DNA of 64,000 bases from CBDEGK01 sp965237855 (GCA_965237855.1 CBDEGK010000004.1:1072692-1136691); one strand, 5' to 3'; shown: positions 53,422-61,631, counted from the stretch's first letter. Numbers and translations: made by a program. The notes: generated from the sequence alone by a model not told the origin.

Positions 53422-54102
53422 ATGCCAGTGATTAGTTTTGCGAGTCCAAAAGGGGGTGCCGGTAAGACCACCGCATCCATATTGTTGGCGTCTGAGTTGG
53501 TGCAGCGCGGGCTGTTGGTGACGATCATTGATTGCGATCCTAGTCAGTGGTGTGTGCATTGGACCCGGGCCGGGGAGGTACAGGGCTTATCTGTTATTCC
53601 CAAGCCCCGAGAGGAGGCCATCATCGATGCTATTGATCAGGCGGGGCAATCCGCCAACTTTGTCATTGTAGACCTGGAGGGGACGAGTTCCTTGTTGGTA
53701 GCCTATGCCTTGTCGCGCTCCGACCTTGTGGTCATTCCGACTCAAGCCGGGCCCATGGAAGGACAGAGTGCCAGTAACGCCATTAAACTCATCCGGCAGC
53801 AGGAAAAGGGTTTTAGCCGAAAGATCCCGTTCGCGGTATTAATGACTCGCGTTCGGGCCGCCATACGCACGAATATTGAAACGGATCTACTTGAGCAGTT
53901 GCAAGTTAACAACATTCCACTGTTTTCGACCCGGTTGATGGAGCGTAACGCTTTTAAAGAGATTTTGCGCCGAGAGTGTATGTTGGCTGATTTGCCCAGT
54001 AGTACCTATAAGTTGGACGATGCTAGGAGAAATGCTCGGTCATTTGCTGATGAGGTGGTTGAAATATGTCGATCCATAGAGGGGGTTGTCCGTGAAGGAT
54101 AA
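53422..54102 (+). CDS. parA: ParA-family partition ATPase
   Basis: A 226-residue deviant-Walker ATPase. The signature KGGAGKTTASILLA lies at the start, IIDCDPSQW is the Walker A' region and IVDLEGTSS the Walker B. It is short (no N-terminal HTH), the type Ib plasmid form. I use the ATG at 53422, which has GGGGTGAG five bases upstream. A GTG at 53413 is less likely. It should move replicons to daughter cells together with the small partner protein encoded next. It suggests plasmid ancestry for this region. Confidence 0.88.
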   Translation: MPVISFASPKGGAGKTTASILLASELVQRGLLVTIIDCDPSQWCVHWTRAGEVQGLSVIPKPREEAIIDAIDQAGQSANFVIVDLEGTSSLLVAYALSRSDLVVIPTQAGPMEGQSASNAIKLIRQQEKGFSRKIPFAVLMTRVRAAIRTNIETDLLEQLQVNNIPLFSTRLMERNAFKEILRRECMLADLPSSTYKLDDARRNARSFADEVVEICRSIEGVVREG

Positions 54103-54412
54103 GGCAGGGAAGGGTTATGGGTTTGATGAGGATGCGGGTGTTAATTTGGCGACTGAGTTTCCGGTTAAAACGGCCGCAGCTCCACGGCCAGATCAGGACC
54201 AGCTGCGCGAGATTGCAGAGAGCCAAGGGTTCACTAGTAGAGAGCCGACGGCACCGCAGACCGCGAAGGAGCCCAAGGGCCAGCTGTTGATCAACGGGCC
54301 CAGGGCAATCATTGACGAATTTAAGGCGTTTGGAAAAGCTCAAGAGCCCAAGTGGACGCACTGGTACACCTTGAAACGCGCCTTGGACGCGCTCAAGCGC
54401 GAGGTGGGATGA
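54092..54412 (+). CDS. Small ParA-partner protein (candidate centromere-binding protein)
   Basis: A 106-residue protein overlapping the parA end by 11 bp, with GAGGGGG before a GTG start (54092); a TTG start at 54086 is the alternative. The C-terminal part (GPRAIIDEFKAFGKAQ, then WTHWYTLKRALDALKRE) is helical. Plasmid ParA genes of this size are usually followed by such a small DNA-binding partner. The role is inferred from position. No ribbon-helix-helix is obvious. Confidence 0.65.
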   Translation: MKDKAGKGYGFDEDAGVNLATEFPVKTAAAPRPDQDQLREIAESQGFTSREPTAPQTAKEPKGQLLINGPRAIIDEFKAFGKAQEPKWTHWYTLKRALDALKREVG

Positions 54413-54556
54413 GTAGGGCGTGTTTTTTGTTGAGAACAGGCTGTGTGCGGGTTCAAATAGAAGTGAGAGAGTATTTTCCAATCCCTAAATGAGTCTGAAG
54501 CAGGGGCTATCCAGAGTTGATCTCAAGCCCTCATATTCCCCTGTTCATGGATTGAT

Positions 54557-54780
54557 TTAAACAGTTGCCGCGGCGAACCTCCTGGAGTTTGTCGGCGACC
54601 TCAGTGCCTTATGCTTGCCGGTATTGGCCCTGATCTTGGTGCCATCCGGACTCACCGTACCTACCTTGAGCGTGTCCAACTCCTTCGCGATCACCAGGGC
54701 TCTCAGATCCAGTCGATCCACGATATCGACGACAAAGCGGACCAGATGATCGTCCGGCAAATAGTCCTGGGTTGTCAGCT
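54557..54780 (-). pseudogene. IS1182-like transposase remnant
   Basis: A 67-residue fragment. LTTQDYLPDDHLVRFVV at its start and KVGTVSPDGTKIRANTGKH further on are recognisable pieces of an IS1182-type DDE transposase. They are joined with the intervening segment missing. No inverted repeats are visible. This is a decayed insertion sequence next to the inverted repeat at 54828. Confidence 0.65.
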
Positions 54781-54827
54781 ACTCAAATAAGGGTCATTTC
54801 CAGCTGAAAAGAGTAGCACACCCTTGA

Positions 54828-54916
54828 TTACTCGCGTGTAGCGCGTGTGGAGACCCTGTGTCGGAACAGCGGGAGAGTGTGAGAGGGGCTGAGAGGGGCG
54901 CAGCCCCTTTCATCAT
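54828..54916 (-). repeat. Inverted repeat, right copy
   Basis: Reverse complement of 52677-52752 apart from scattered substitutions and one additional CCCCTCTC-like unit. The GGGGC-gca-GCCCC hairpin is kept. The two copies enclose the toxin-antitoxin genes, parA, its partner and the transposase remnant (about 2.1 kb between them). Confidence 0.8.
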
Positions 54917-55131
54917 AAGAAGTGATTTCCAGTTGTCTCTAGTTTTATGATAATACTTTAATAAAATTGGTTTTCTCTTTAGAGAAATAATGCGAGGGAC
55001 TTACCGGCGAAGGACTTAAGGTTACTTATCCACAGACACCAAGGAAAATCGGGGCCTAAAAGGGTGTTCGTGGGTTAGTTTGCGGCCGGATGGGTGCAGT
55101 AGCGGGTGTTTGGAGTCCCGCTACCGGCCGC
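54917..55131. other. Candidate plasmid replication origin region
   Basis: A non-coding stretch between the repeat and the Rep-like gene. It has an AT-rich segment (about 54930-54990), two GGACTTA repeats 15 bp apart (54997 and 55012), and a perfect DnaA box TTATCCACA at 55026-55034. A strong hairpin follows at 55082-55131 (GCGGCCGG/CCGGCCGC around TAGCGGG/CCCGCTA). This arrangement next to a Rep-like gene is that of a theta-type origin. Confidence 0.55.
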
Positions 55132-55190
55132 AGGGCGGTTTTGAGGGGCCTGAATGGTTGGAGGGGTGCAGGGGGGCGGGCCCTGGGCGC

Positions 55191-55919
55191 CTAGATCAGC
55201 CCAAACTGCTTGTCCGTGATGCGGGTGGCGTTGTCCTTGATCTCCACCATCGACCATTTTTCCCGCGGCGGGGCGTGCTCGCTGTGGCGCATCCACAGGG
55301 ACTCCACGGTATTGACCCAGGCCTTGCGGTAGGTCTCACCGACGCGAACGGCGGCGGGGTCTACCCGGTGTCGGCGCTCGATGGGCTTGCGCATACGGCG
55401 GCTGAGCTTGGCCAGGCGGGCGGCCGCGGGTTTGAGGATCTCGCCGGGGTTGAGGAAGTCCTTGAGGGTGACCCCCGCCTGGAGGGCCGCGGCCCTCCAG
55501 CGCTTGATCTTCTGTTTGCCCTCGGTGCGCAGCTGCTCCCACAGGCGCGGGCCGCCCAGCTCCAGGAAAAATTGGCGGGTAAAGGTTCGCAGGGCCGGGG
55601 CGGAACGCCAGTTACCGTGCTCATCGCGGTGTTTGAGCTGCTTGCCGGTCAAATAGCCGCAGCGGGTGAATTCCTGGAGCATGGCCTTGACCCGGCCGAG
55701 GGAGATCGGGCGAGAGCGCCAGGCGGGGCTTTGATTGATCCTGTTGGCGATGTGCTGGGCATCCGGGCATTCCAGAAAACCCCCCTGCGGCGTGGCGCAG
55801 CGCCGGGTGCCCACGTCCATCCAGGCCAGCACCATGAACTGCGCGACCGTGGGACCCGCGTCCTGGCGCACCTCGGTGCGGCGGCGGCCACTGGGGTTCA
55901 AACCCTGCCAGGTGGGCAG
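55191..55919 (-). pseudogene. Plasmid replication initiator-like protein, 5' end cut by the Tn3 element
   Basis: About 243 residues in frame from the transposon boundary. The sequence includes winged-helix-like parts (VAQFMVLAWMDVGT, SLGRVKAMLQEFTRCGYL, then FTRQFFLEL) and a long basic helical end, resembling IncF-like or other RepA-type initiators. The first possible start in frame is a TTG at 55901. Coding-like sequence (LPTWQG) continues up to the transposon edge, so the true N-terminus is lost. Family assignment is tentative and leans on the origin and ParA nearby. GC content is clearly higher than in its neighbours. Confidence 0.5.
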
Positions 55920-55921
55920 TT

Positions 55922-55970
55922 GGCTCCCAGAACATAACGGGACGAGATCTTGCGTTCATGGCACTTAAAC
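55922..55970 (+). repeat. Tn3-family terminal inverted repeat, left
   Basis: A 49-bp repeat starting GGCTCCCAGAACATAACGGG and ending GGCACTTAAAC. It is an exact inverted match of 61174-61222. The repeats lack the GGGG start seen in most Tn3-family ends, which makes them unusual. Confidence 0.92.
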
Positions 55971-56014
55971 GATTGTTTTAATTGCCTATTTCCTTCATGT
56001 TTTTCGTAGGCCGT

Positions 56015-57241
56015 CTAAATGGTCTTTTTCTTGGCTGATTTGTGCCGCTCATTGAGTTCTATATCAATGTACTTGTCGGTAATGGCGCCTGAGCTGTGGC
56101 CTGCGTCATCTCTGACATGCTCCCGGGGCCGTATCTTTACGTCATCAGAAATACCGGTATGCCGTAGCCAGTGCACTGTAGCATCCATCATGGCTTCGGC
56201 TTCTTCGGTGTGCCCTTGCTTAGCCAGGCGCGCGATCGCCTGATCAAAGCAATCCTGTACGATCGCTCGTATGTGTGTCGTACTGGACATGGCTCCCTGA
56301 CCTCTATGTACGGGCAGTAATGGTGAGTCATCCGCTGGAGAGGGGCGCGCCGCCAACCCCAAGAATTTCCGCCAGCGTTTTAACGCTGCAAGCATCGTGT
56401 CGCTTACTGCTATCTGCCTTTCCTTGTTGCCCTTGCCAACGGTCGTGAACCACCAGAGCCCATCATGGTCTTTGTGAAAGTCGTTCATCGTTGGTGTCCA
56501 GCGCTCACTGGCAGACAGCTCTGAAACCCTCAGATACATGCTGTATAAGGCGGAGACCATGAACAGCGTACGCTCGTGGGTGCTGGGATGTTTAGACGCC
56601 ATGTGCTCTGCGGTTTCGATCAGCGTCCGCCATTGTTCTTGGCTCAGGCGACGGACTTTGGTCTGGCCCTGGCGCGTTTGCACAAATTTGCTTTTTTGCC
56701 GGATGAGCGCGACAGGGTTAGTCACCGTATATTCTTCCAATAACAGGTACTGAAAAAAGCTGCTGCTTGTTGCCATTAGCTGCTTAATCCCAGTGTTTGA
56801 AGCAAGGTATGCCTTTTTGTCAGGCAGTTGACCTTTCTTAAACGCCGATTTCGATACCGTTGCCACAAAGGGTCGCCATTCAGGATTCGGTCTGCGTTGC
56901 CCCTCTTTCTCCAGGAAGCGCGGGGCTTTCTTAACCCCGATCCACGCCGCTGGTGGCCGCTGACAAAAACGAATAAAGTTCTCGATATCATCCCGCTTCA
57001 ATTCGTCCAGCGTTTTTAGTGCAATGTGCCAACACCAATGCAAGAGTCGCTCTAAATCACGGCGATAACTGTTAAATGTGCCAGCACTGCCGTTGTATTG
57101 CTGCAGAAAGCTCAATGCCATCTCGAAATCATTGGACTGAGCATTCGTGAGTGTGCCGGGTGCTGCACAGTCGTCAATGTGCTCCAGAGCGTCAAAGCAC
57201 GCCAGGGGCGATTTTCTCATACTGGCAATAGCCATTGACAA
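56015..57241 (-). CDS. Tyrosine recombinase (TnpI-like resolvase) of the Tn3-family transposon
   Basis: A 408-residue phage-integrase-family recombinase. The N-terminal SAM-like core-binding domain (FLQQYNGSAGTFNSYRRDLERLL) and an internal basic insert precede the catalytic domain. Catalytic residues are the Arg of YLRVSE, Lys of GKGNKER, H357-R360 (HWLRHTG), H382 (AGHSS) and nucleophile Y391 (TDKYID). It is divergent from tnpA, as in Tn4430/Tn5401-type elements, where such an enzyme resolves cointegrates. The shared gap holds palindromic sites. Confidence 0.92.
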   Translation of the reverse strand: MSMAIASMRKSPLACFDALEHIDDCAAPGTLTNAQSNDFEMALSFLQQYNGSAGTFNSYRRDLERLLHWCWHIALKTLDELKRDDIENFIRFCQRPPAAWIGVKKAPRFLEKEGQRRPNPEWRPFVATVSKSAFKKGQLPDKKAYLASNTGIKQLMATSSSFFQYLLLEEYTVTNPVALIRQKSKFVQTRQGQTKVRRLSQEQWRTLIETAEHMASKHPSTHERTLFMVSALYSMYLRVSELSASERWTPTMNDFHKDHDGLWWFTTVGKGNKERQIAVSDTMLAALKRWRKFLGLAARPSPADDSPLLPVHRGQGAMSSTTHIRAIVQDCFDQAIARLAKQGHTEEAEAMMDATVHWLRHTGISDDVKIRPREHVRDDAGHSSGAITDKYIDIELNERHKSAKKKTI

Positions 57242-57259
57242 ATCTTCCTATTCTACATA

Positions 57260-57318
57260 CCGTAGTAATCAATATTACCACGGTTATAAGAATAACACAG
57301 ACAAATAGAAGTGTCTGT
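57260..57318. promoter_or_regulatory. Probable recombinase resolution site between tnpI and tnpA
   Basis: Two inverted repeats lie in the divergent gap. CCGTAGTAAT and ATTACCACGG (57260-57283, 9 of 10 bases pairing, 4-bp spacer) resemble a tyrosine recombinase core site. ACAGACA and TGTCTGT (57297-57318, 8-bp spacer) resemble accessory binding sites. Both promoters must also lie here. Confidence 0.55.
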
Positions 57319-57330
57319 AAGGACGATCGA

Positions 57331-60300
57331 ATGACCCGCCTTGCCTTCCTGTCGACCGCTGAAAAGCGAAAGTTCGATTCCCCTCCGATTTTTACTAAAG
57401 ATCAAAGACCGGCATACTTCGTCGTGACTGAGGATATCAAGAGAACGTTGAGCAACTTGCGCTCCGCCACCTACAAAGTAGGATTCTTGCTACAGCTCGG
57501 ATATTTCAAGCACTCTGGGAAATTCTATGTGCCCACAGCGTTTCGCCGGAAAGACATCAACTATGTCAAACAAGCGCTTAATATTACGGAACAAATAAAT
57601 CTCGATCGTTACGATCCGTCCCGATTAGTCCGCCATCGGTCGCGCATCCTTACTTTGCTGGATTGGCAACCGTTTAGTAAACCCAATGCAGCATTGGTGG
57701 CCGAGCACGTGCAATTGCTGGCCCAACAACAGCTTAAACCCGACGCCATATTCATTACAACAGTCGATTTCTGCTGGAAGCATCGCATCGAAATACCGAC
57801 CTACCATCAACTATCTACAGTGATTACGAACAGCTTCAATATTGTGGAATCCAGTCTGCTAGGTACTTTGGCATCGGAACTGCGGGAGGATGAACAAACG
57901 GCATTAGACATATTGCTAGCAAATCCAAAGACTCACTGGCGTCCTTTGCTTGGGCAAATCAAGCAGGTTAACCAGTCATTGCGAGCCCAGGATATTCAGC
58001 AAAATGTCGACGCGTGCCGGACGCTCAAAGATTACTTCGGGCAGTTTCGGTCCATTTCTGACGTGCTGGATTTGAACCAACAAGCCACAGAGTACTACGC
58101 AGCATGGGTACAAAAGGCCACGCTGGCACAAGTGAAACAGTTTCCCAATCCACAGAAACGTTATCTACACCTACTGGCCTTCATCAAGTATCAGTATTAT
58201 ATCCGCCAGGATGTCTTGATGGATATTTTTCTAAAAAGTGTCCGCACTGCCACAAACGCTGTCAATAAGAAGCTTGCTCAGAAAGAGCAAAAAATGCAGT
58301 CAGAGCGAAAGACAGCTATTCAAACCATCAACACGTCCCATAAGAATTCGCGCCATCTACTGGACGAAATTACGCGTATTGTCCGATGCAAGGATCAATC
58401 AGATTCTGAGAGAATGGAAAAGATTGAACGCCTGATCGATGATCATGAGGCTCTGCAGGGCGATATCAAGATAGAGAAATTACAATTCTATGAACAATTA
58501 CTCGATCAACACACAGGTGGTCAGCACTATTACGATACTCTGGAAAATCAATCCTTGCGGCTTCAGCGCAAGGTGTCCTCAGTGCTGAAGAATTTAGTAT
58601 TCGACAAGGCTTCATCGGAGGAACCGTTACTTGCAGCCGTGACACATTTTCAAGTGACGGATGGGAATGTCGGCCACTCTCCTCCCCTGGACTTCCTGAC
58701 GGAAAAAGAACAAGACATTGTCGTCGGCGATAACGCATTCCGCACATCGCTGTATAAAATACTGCTTTTTCAATCCGTTGCGGATGCGGTGCGCGCAGGC
58801 AAGCTTAACCTCCAATATTCATACCGTTATCGCGCCATACAAGACTACCTGATTCCTACTGCACGCTGGCAGAAAGAAAGAGACCGTTTGCTGACATTGG
58901 CTGGCTTACAAAAGTTCGCAGATGGCGACGGCTACCTTGCGGAACTCAAAACCACGTTAGAAAAGACATACCAGGCTGTCAATGGTCGCTTTGGTGAAGG
59001 GGATAATTCGTACCTGACTGTCGACGACTCTGGCTATGCCAAGGTCAGCACGCCCGGTACGTCATTTAGCGAGGATGGATACAATGGCACCCTATTGAAG
59101 GAAAATGGAATTGTTCCCGTTTTTCAAGTTCTTCGGGACATTAACCGAACGAGCGAATTCATACGTTGCTTTAAGCATCTGAGCCCCAAACACCACAAAC
59201 TCAAACCGACCGCCGAAACCGTTCTGGCCGGCATTATGGGCATGGGCTGTAACATCGGTATTGATAAACTGTCCCACATCTCCGTCGGTATCAACGAAAG
59301 TACGTTGAAAAACACCGTTAACTGGTGCTTTAGTCTGAAAAATATTCAGGCCGCGAACAACGTTATTATTGGCCTGATTGACAAGCTCGCTTTATCCAAC
59401 GCGTTTCAAAAATATCCGGACCAGCTGCATACCAGCAGTGACGGTCGCAAGGTAAACGTTGGGGTAGATTCATTGTACGCGAGTTATTCCTTCAAATATT
59501 TTGGCAAGGATAAAGGCGTCACGATCTATACATTTATTGATGAGCGCCATGCCCTGTTCCACTCAACTGTGATTAGTGCATCCGACAGAGAGGCCGCCTA
59601 TGTCATTGATGGCCTTATGCAGAATGAAGTCGTAAAGAGTGATATACACTCGACGGATACGCACGGATATTCTGAAGCAATTTTTACGGCGACGCATTTG
59701 ATCGATACCGCCTTTGCCCCTCGCTTTAAGAAGATTGGCGATCAGCGGCTTTATGGGTTTTCCAGCAAATCCACCTATCAAAAGCGCGGTTACAGTATTG
59801 TGCCGAGTCGTACGATCAACCGGAAACTCATCCTTAAGAACTGGGATGATATTCTCCTCTTTATGGCGACGATTAAACTGCGCTATTCCAGTGCCTCGCA
59901 ACTGTTCAAGCGGTTGAGTTCCTATGCGAAAGATCATCCGTTGTACCGGGCATTGAAGGAATTTGGGCGCATCATCAAATCTCAGTTTATACTGACTTAC
60001 TATGATGACGTAGAGCTACGTCAGCGCATTGAAAAGCAATTGAACAAAGTGGAACTGGCCAACCAATTCTCGAAAGCTGTTTTCTTCGCTAACAACCAAG
60101 AATTCCAGGTAGGCACCAAGGAGGAACAGGAAATAGCAACGGCCTGTAAAGTGTTGATACAGAATGCCATTGTTCTATGGAATTACTTGTACCTTTCGCA
60201 ACGGCTATCATCAACCGCTGATCCCAATGATAGGCAGGACATGCTGGAGGCCATCACCGGTGGATCGATCATAGCCTGGGCACACGTCAATATGCAGGGG

Positions 60301-60378
60301 GAATATGATTTTACACGCCCTGCCGCTAATGATGATGTTTTTGATATGCCGAGCATTCTCGCGTTGAAACTGGGTTGA
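57331..60378 (+). CDS. tnpA: Tn3-family transposase TnpA
   Basis: A 1015-residue transposase, matching the family's usual length. It has the N-terminal end-binding region (FDSPPIFTKDQRPAYF...) and a C-terminal RNase H-like catalytic core. VGVDSLYASYS and HSTDTHGYSEAIF are conserved blocks containing catalytic Asp residues, and a late acidic segment supplies the Glu. I use the ATG at 57331 preceded by AAGGA. The frame opens at 57235, overlapping the tnpI start. It catalyses replicative transposition. Codon usage is more AT-rich than in the glycan cluster. Confidence 0.95.
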   Translation: MTRLAFLSTAEKRKFDSPPIFTKDQRPAYFVVTEDIKRTLSNLRSATYKVGFLLQLGYFKHSGKFYVPTAFRRKDINYVKQALNITEQINLDRYDPSRLVRHRSRILTLLDWQPFSKPNAALVAEHVQLLAQQQLKPDAIFITTVDFCWKHRIEIPTYHQLSTVITNSFNIVESSLLGTLASELREDEQTALDILLANPKTHWRPLLGQIKQVNQSLRAQDIQQNVDACRTLKDYFGQFRSISDVLDLNQQATEYYAAWVQKATLAQVKQFPNPQKRYLHLLAFIKYQYYIRQDVLMDIFLKSVRTATNAVNKKLAQKEQKMQSERKTAIQTINTSHKNSRHLLDEITRIVRCKDQSDSERMEKIERLIDDHEALQGDIKIEKLQFYEQLLDQHTGGQHYYDTLENQSLRLQRKVSSVLKNLVFDKASSEEPLLAAVTHFQVTDGNVGHSPPLDFLTEKEQDIVVGDNAFRTSLYKILLFQSVADAVRAGKLNLQYSYRYRAIQDYLIPTARWQKERDRLLTLAGLQKFADGDGYLAELKTTLEKTYQAVNGRFGEGDNSYLTVDDSGYAKVSTPGTSFSEDGYNGTLLKENGIVPVFQVLRDINRTSEFIRCFKHLSPKHHKLKPTAETVLAGIMGMGCNIGIDKLSHISVGINESTLKNTVNWCFSLKNIQAANNVIIGLIDKLALSNAFQKYPDQLHTSSDGRKVNVGVDSLYASYSFKYFGKDKGVTIYTFIDERHALFHSTVISASDREAAYVIDGLMQNEVVKSDIHSTDTHGYSEAIFTATHLIDTAFAPRFKKIGDQRLYGFSSKSTYQKRGYSIVPSRTINRKLILKNWDDILLFMATIKLRYSSASQLFKRLSSYAKDHPLYRALKEFGRIIKSQFILTYYDDVELRQRIEKQLNKVELANQFSKAVFFANNQEFQVGTKEEQEIATACKVLIQNAIVLWNYLYLSQRLSSTADPNDRQDMLEAITGGSIIAWAHVNMQGEYDFTRPAANDDVFDMPSILALKLG

Positions 60379-60420
60379 CCGCCGGATTTATCGGAAAGAG
60401 AATATTTTTCTGTCTGGCAA

Positions 60421-60436
60421 GTACCATATATGGTAC
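60421..60436. promoter_or_regulatory. Perfect palindrome upstream of the higBA-like pair
   Basis: GTACCATATATGGTAC, a perfect 16-bp palindrome ending 10 bp before the toxin ATG. It is well placed to be the operator where the antitoxin represses the pair. Confidence 0.65.
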
Positions 60437-60446
60437 ACTTAGTCTA

Positions 60447-60806
60447 ATGATAGCGCCCGTAAAGAAAATAACCGCCGTTTTTTATCAGCTCTCTAGCGGG
60501 AAAGAACCTGTCAGAGACTGGTTGCTTTCTCTCACCCGAGAAGACCGGCAAGCAATAGGGCAAGACATTATGGCGGTGGAGTTTGGTTGGCCTTGCGGAG
60601 AGCCGTTGTGCAAATCCTTATCCGGCTACGCCGGATTGTGGGAGGTTAGAAGTAACATTAAGAGCGGGATCGCCCGTGTATTTTTCTACATCGACAAATC
60701 AGAAATGATCCTATTACATGGTTTGGTTAAAAAGACCCAGAAAACACCAGACAGAGATTTGAAACTCGCTCAGAAACGGAAGAAGGAGTATGAGAAAAAT
60801 GGCTAA
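60447..60806 (+). CDS. HigB-like toxin (phage Gp49-like family)
   Basis: A 119-residue toxin of the RelE-like Gp49/HigB group. ITAVFYQLSSGKEPVRDWLLSL at the N-terminus, LWEVRSNIKSGIARVFFY and LLHGLVKKTQKTP are family blocks. Members are mRNA-cutting toxins. I use the ATG at 60447; the open frame to 60375 overlaps tnpA and covers the operator. It overlaps the antitoxin start by 8 bp. Tn3-family elements often carry such pairs as passengers between tnpA and the end. Confidence 0.88.
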   Translation: MIAPVKKITAVFYQLSSGKEPVRDWLLSLTREDRQAIGQDIMAVEFGWPCGEPLCKSLSGYAGLWEVRSNIKSGIARVFFYIDKSEMILLHGLVKKTQKTPDRDLKLAQKRKKEYEKNG

Positions 60807-61092
60807 AAGAAATCCTCGAGCAGGTTCAAGGTTTGACGACTTTCTGAAGGAAGATGGTATCTATGAAGATGTTCAAAATGCCGCGATCAAAAAAGTGCTG
60901 TCAGCAAAACTTGAGGCTGCGATGTTTGACCAGAATATTTCTAAAACCGATATGGCTAGACGCTTGAATACCAGCCGTTCACAGCTTGATAGATTGCTTG
61001 ATCCAGACAATGAAACCATTACCCTTCAAACTGCGAGTAGAGCGGCGGCAGTGCTTGGGATGACGCTGGAGATAAACCTGAGCCCCATTTAG
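60799..61092 (+). CDS. HigA-like antitoxin (XRE helix-turn-helix)
   Basis: A 97-residue antitoxin. The C-terminal XRE-type HTH (ISKTDMARRLNTSRSQLDRLL) follows an N-terminal toxin-binding part. It should neutralise the HigB-like toxin and repress from the palindrome at 60421. An ATG three codons upstream (60790) is an alternative start. The toxin-first order is that of HigBA. Confidence 0.88.
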   Translation: MAKRNPRAGSRFDDFLKEDGIYEDVQNAAIKKVLSAKLEAAMFDQNISKTDMARRLNTSRSQLDRLLDPDNETITLQTASRAAAVLGMTLEINLSPI

Positions 61093-61173
61093 AGGTCTGG
61101 CCAGGATTCGGCCGCAGCAAGCTCATTCGAACGTTTCAGAAAAACGTGGAGAGAAATCACCTTAAAAACAACG

Positions 61174-61222
61174 GTTTAAGTGCCATGAACGCAAGATCTC
61201 GTCCCGTTATGTTCTGGGAGCC
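61174..61222 (-). repeat. Tn3-family terminal inverted repeat, right
   Basis: Exact 49-bp inverted copy of 55922-55970. The sequence just outside (61223 onward) repeats the TTATGTTCTGG motif found inside the repeat, by chance or because the target resembled the end. Confidence 0.92.
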
Positions 61223-61631
61223 GATTATGTTCTGGAAACGGTAGAGCTGATGGCTGCAGAAGATCCGGATGTCCACGAACGCACGCTATTTTGCATGACA
61301 TCACTGTTTGCAATGTACTTACGAGTCTCTGAGCTCGTTGCCGATGAGCGTTCCGCCCCAGTCATGGGAGATTTTAAAAAAGACCGGGATGGCAATTGGT
61401 GGTTTCATGTCACGGGTAAAGGCAATAAACACAGAGCCGTCACCGTGTCCGACGCAATGCTGGAGGCATTGAAGCGCTATCGGAAGTCCCGTGGCCTCAC
61501 CCCACTGCCGTCGCCGACTGATGCAGCACCGTTGATTCCAAAGGTCCGGGGCAAGGGTCCAGTGACCAGCTCCCGGCACCTTAGACTGCTTGTACAGCAG
61601 TGTTTTGACCGCACCTACACGCGCATGTGCG
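61223..61631 (+). pseudogene. Tyrosine recombinase fragment, cut at both ends
   Basis: About 136 residues of a second recombinase, closely related to the transposon's own: YVLETVELMAAEDPDVHERTLF versus TLIETAEHMASKHPSTHERTLF, then YLRVSEL (catalytic Arg) and VTGKGNKHRAV (Lys). The N-terminal part is cut by the Tn3 right end and the C-terminal part, with H-x-x-R and Tyr, by the IS66 left end. It is inactive. It may be the remnant of a related transposon or integrase. Confidence 0.82.

Larger units (their letters stand above)
55922..61222. mobile_element. Complete Tn3-family transposon with tyrosine recombinase and HigBA-type passenger
   Basis: A 5301-bp element bounded by perfect 49-bp inverted repeats. 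It carries divergent tnpI-like recombinase and tnpA, with a probable resolution site between them, followed by a toxin-antitoxin pair. The flanks (CAGTT left, GATTA right) show no 5-bp target duplication, and the genes on the two sides are unrelated. It therefore moved with a later deletion or recombination. Confidence 0.92.

Noticed and set aside
52677..54916. CRISPR-like or multi-copy repeat array
   Set aside because: There are only two copies, inverted, with genes between them and no regular spacers.
55080..55937. 285-residue open frame on the plus strand
   Set aside because: It is antisense to the GC-rich Rep-like gene and has no recognisable domain; long shadow frames are expected at this GC content.
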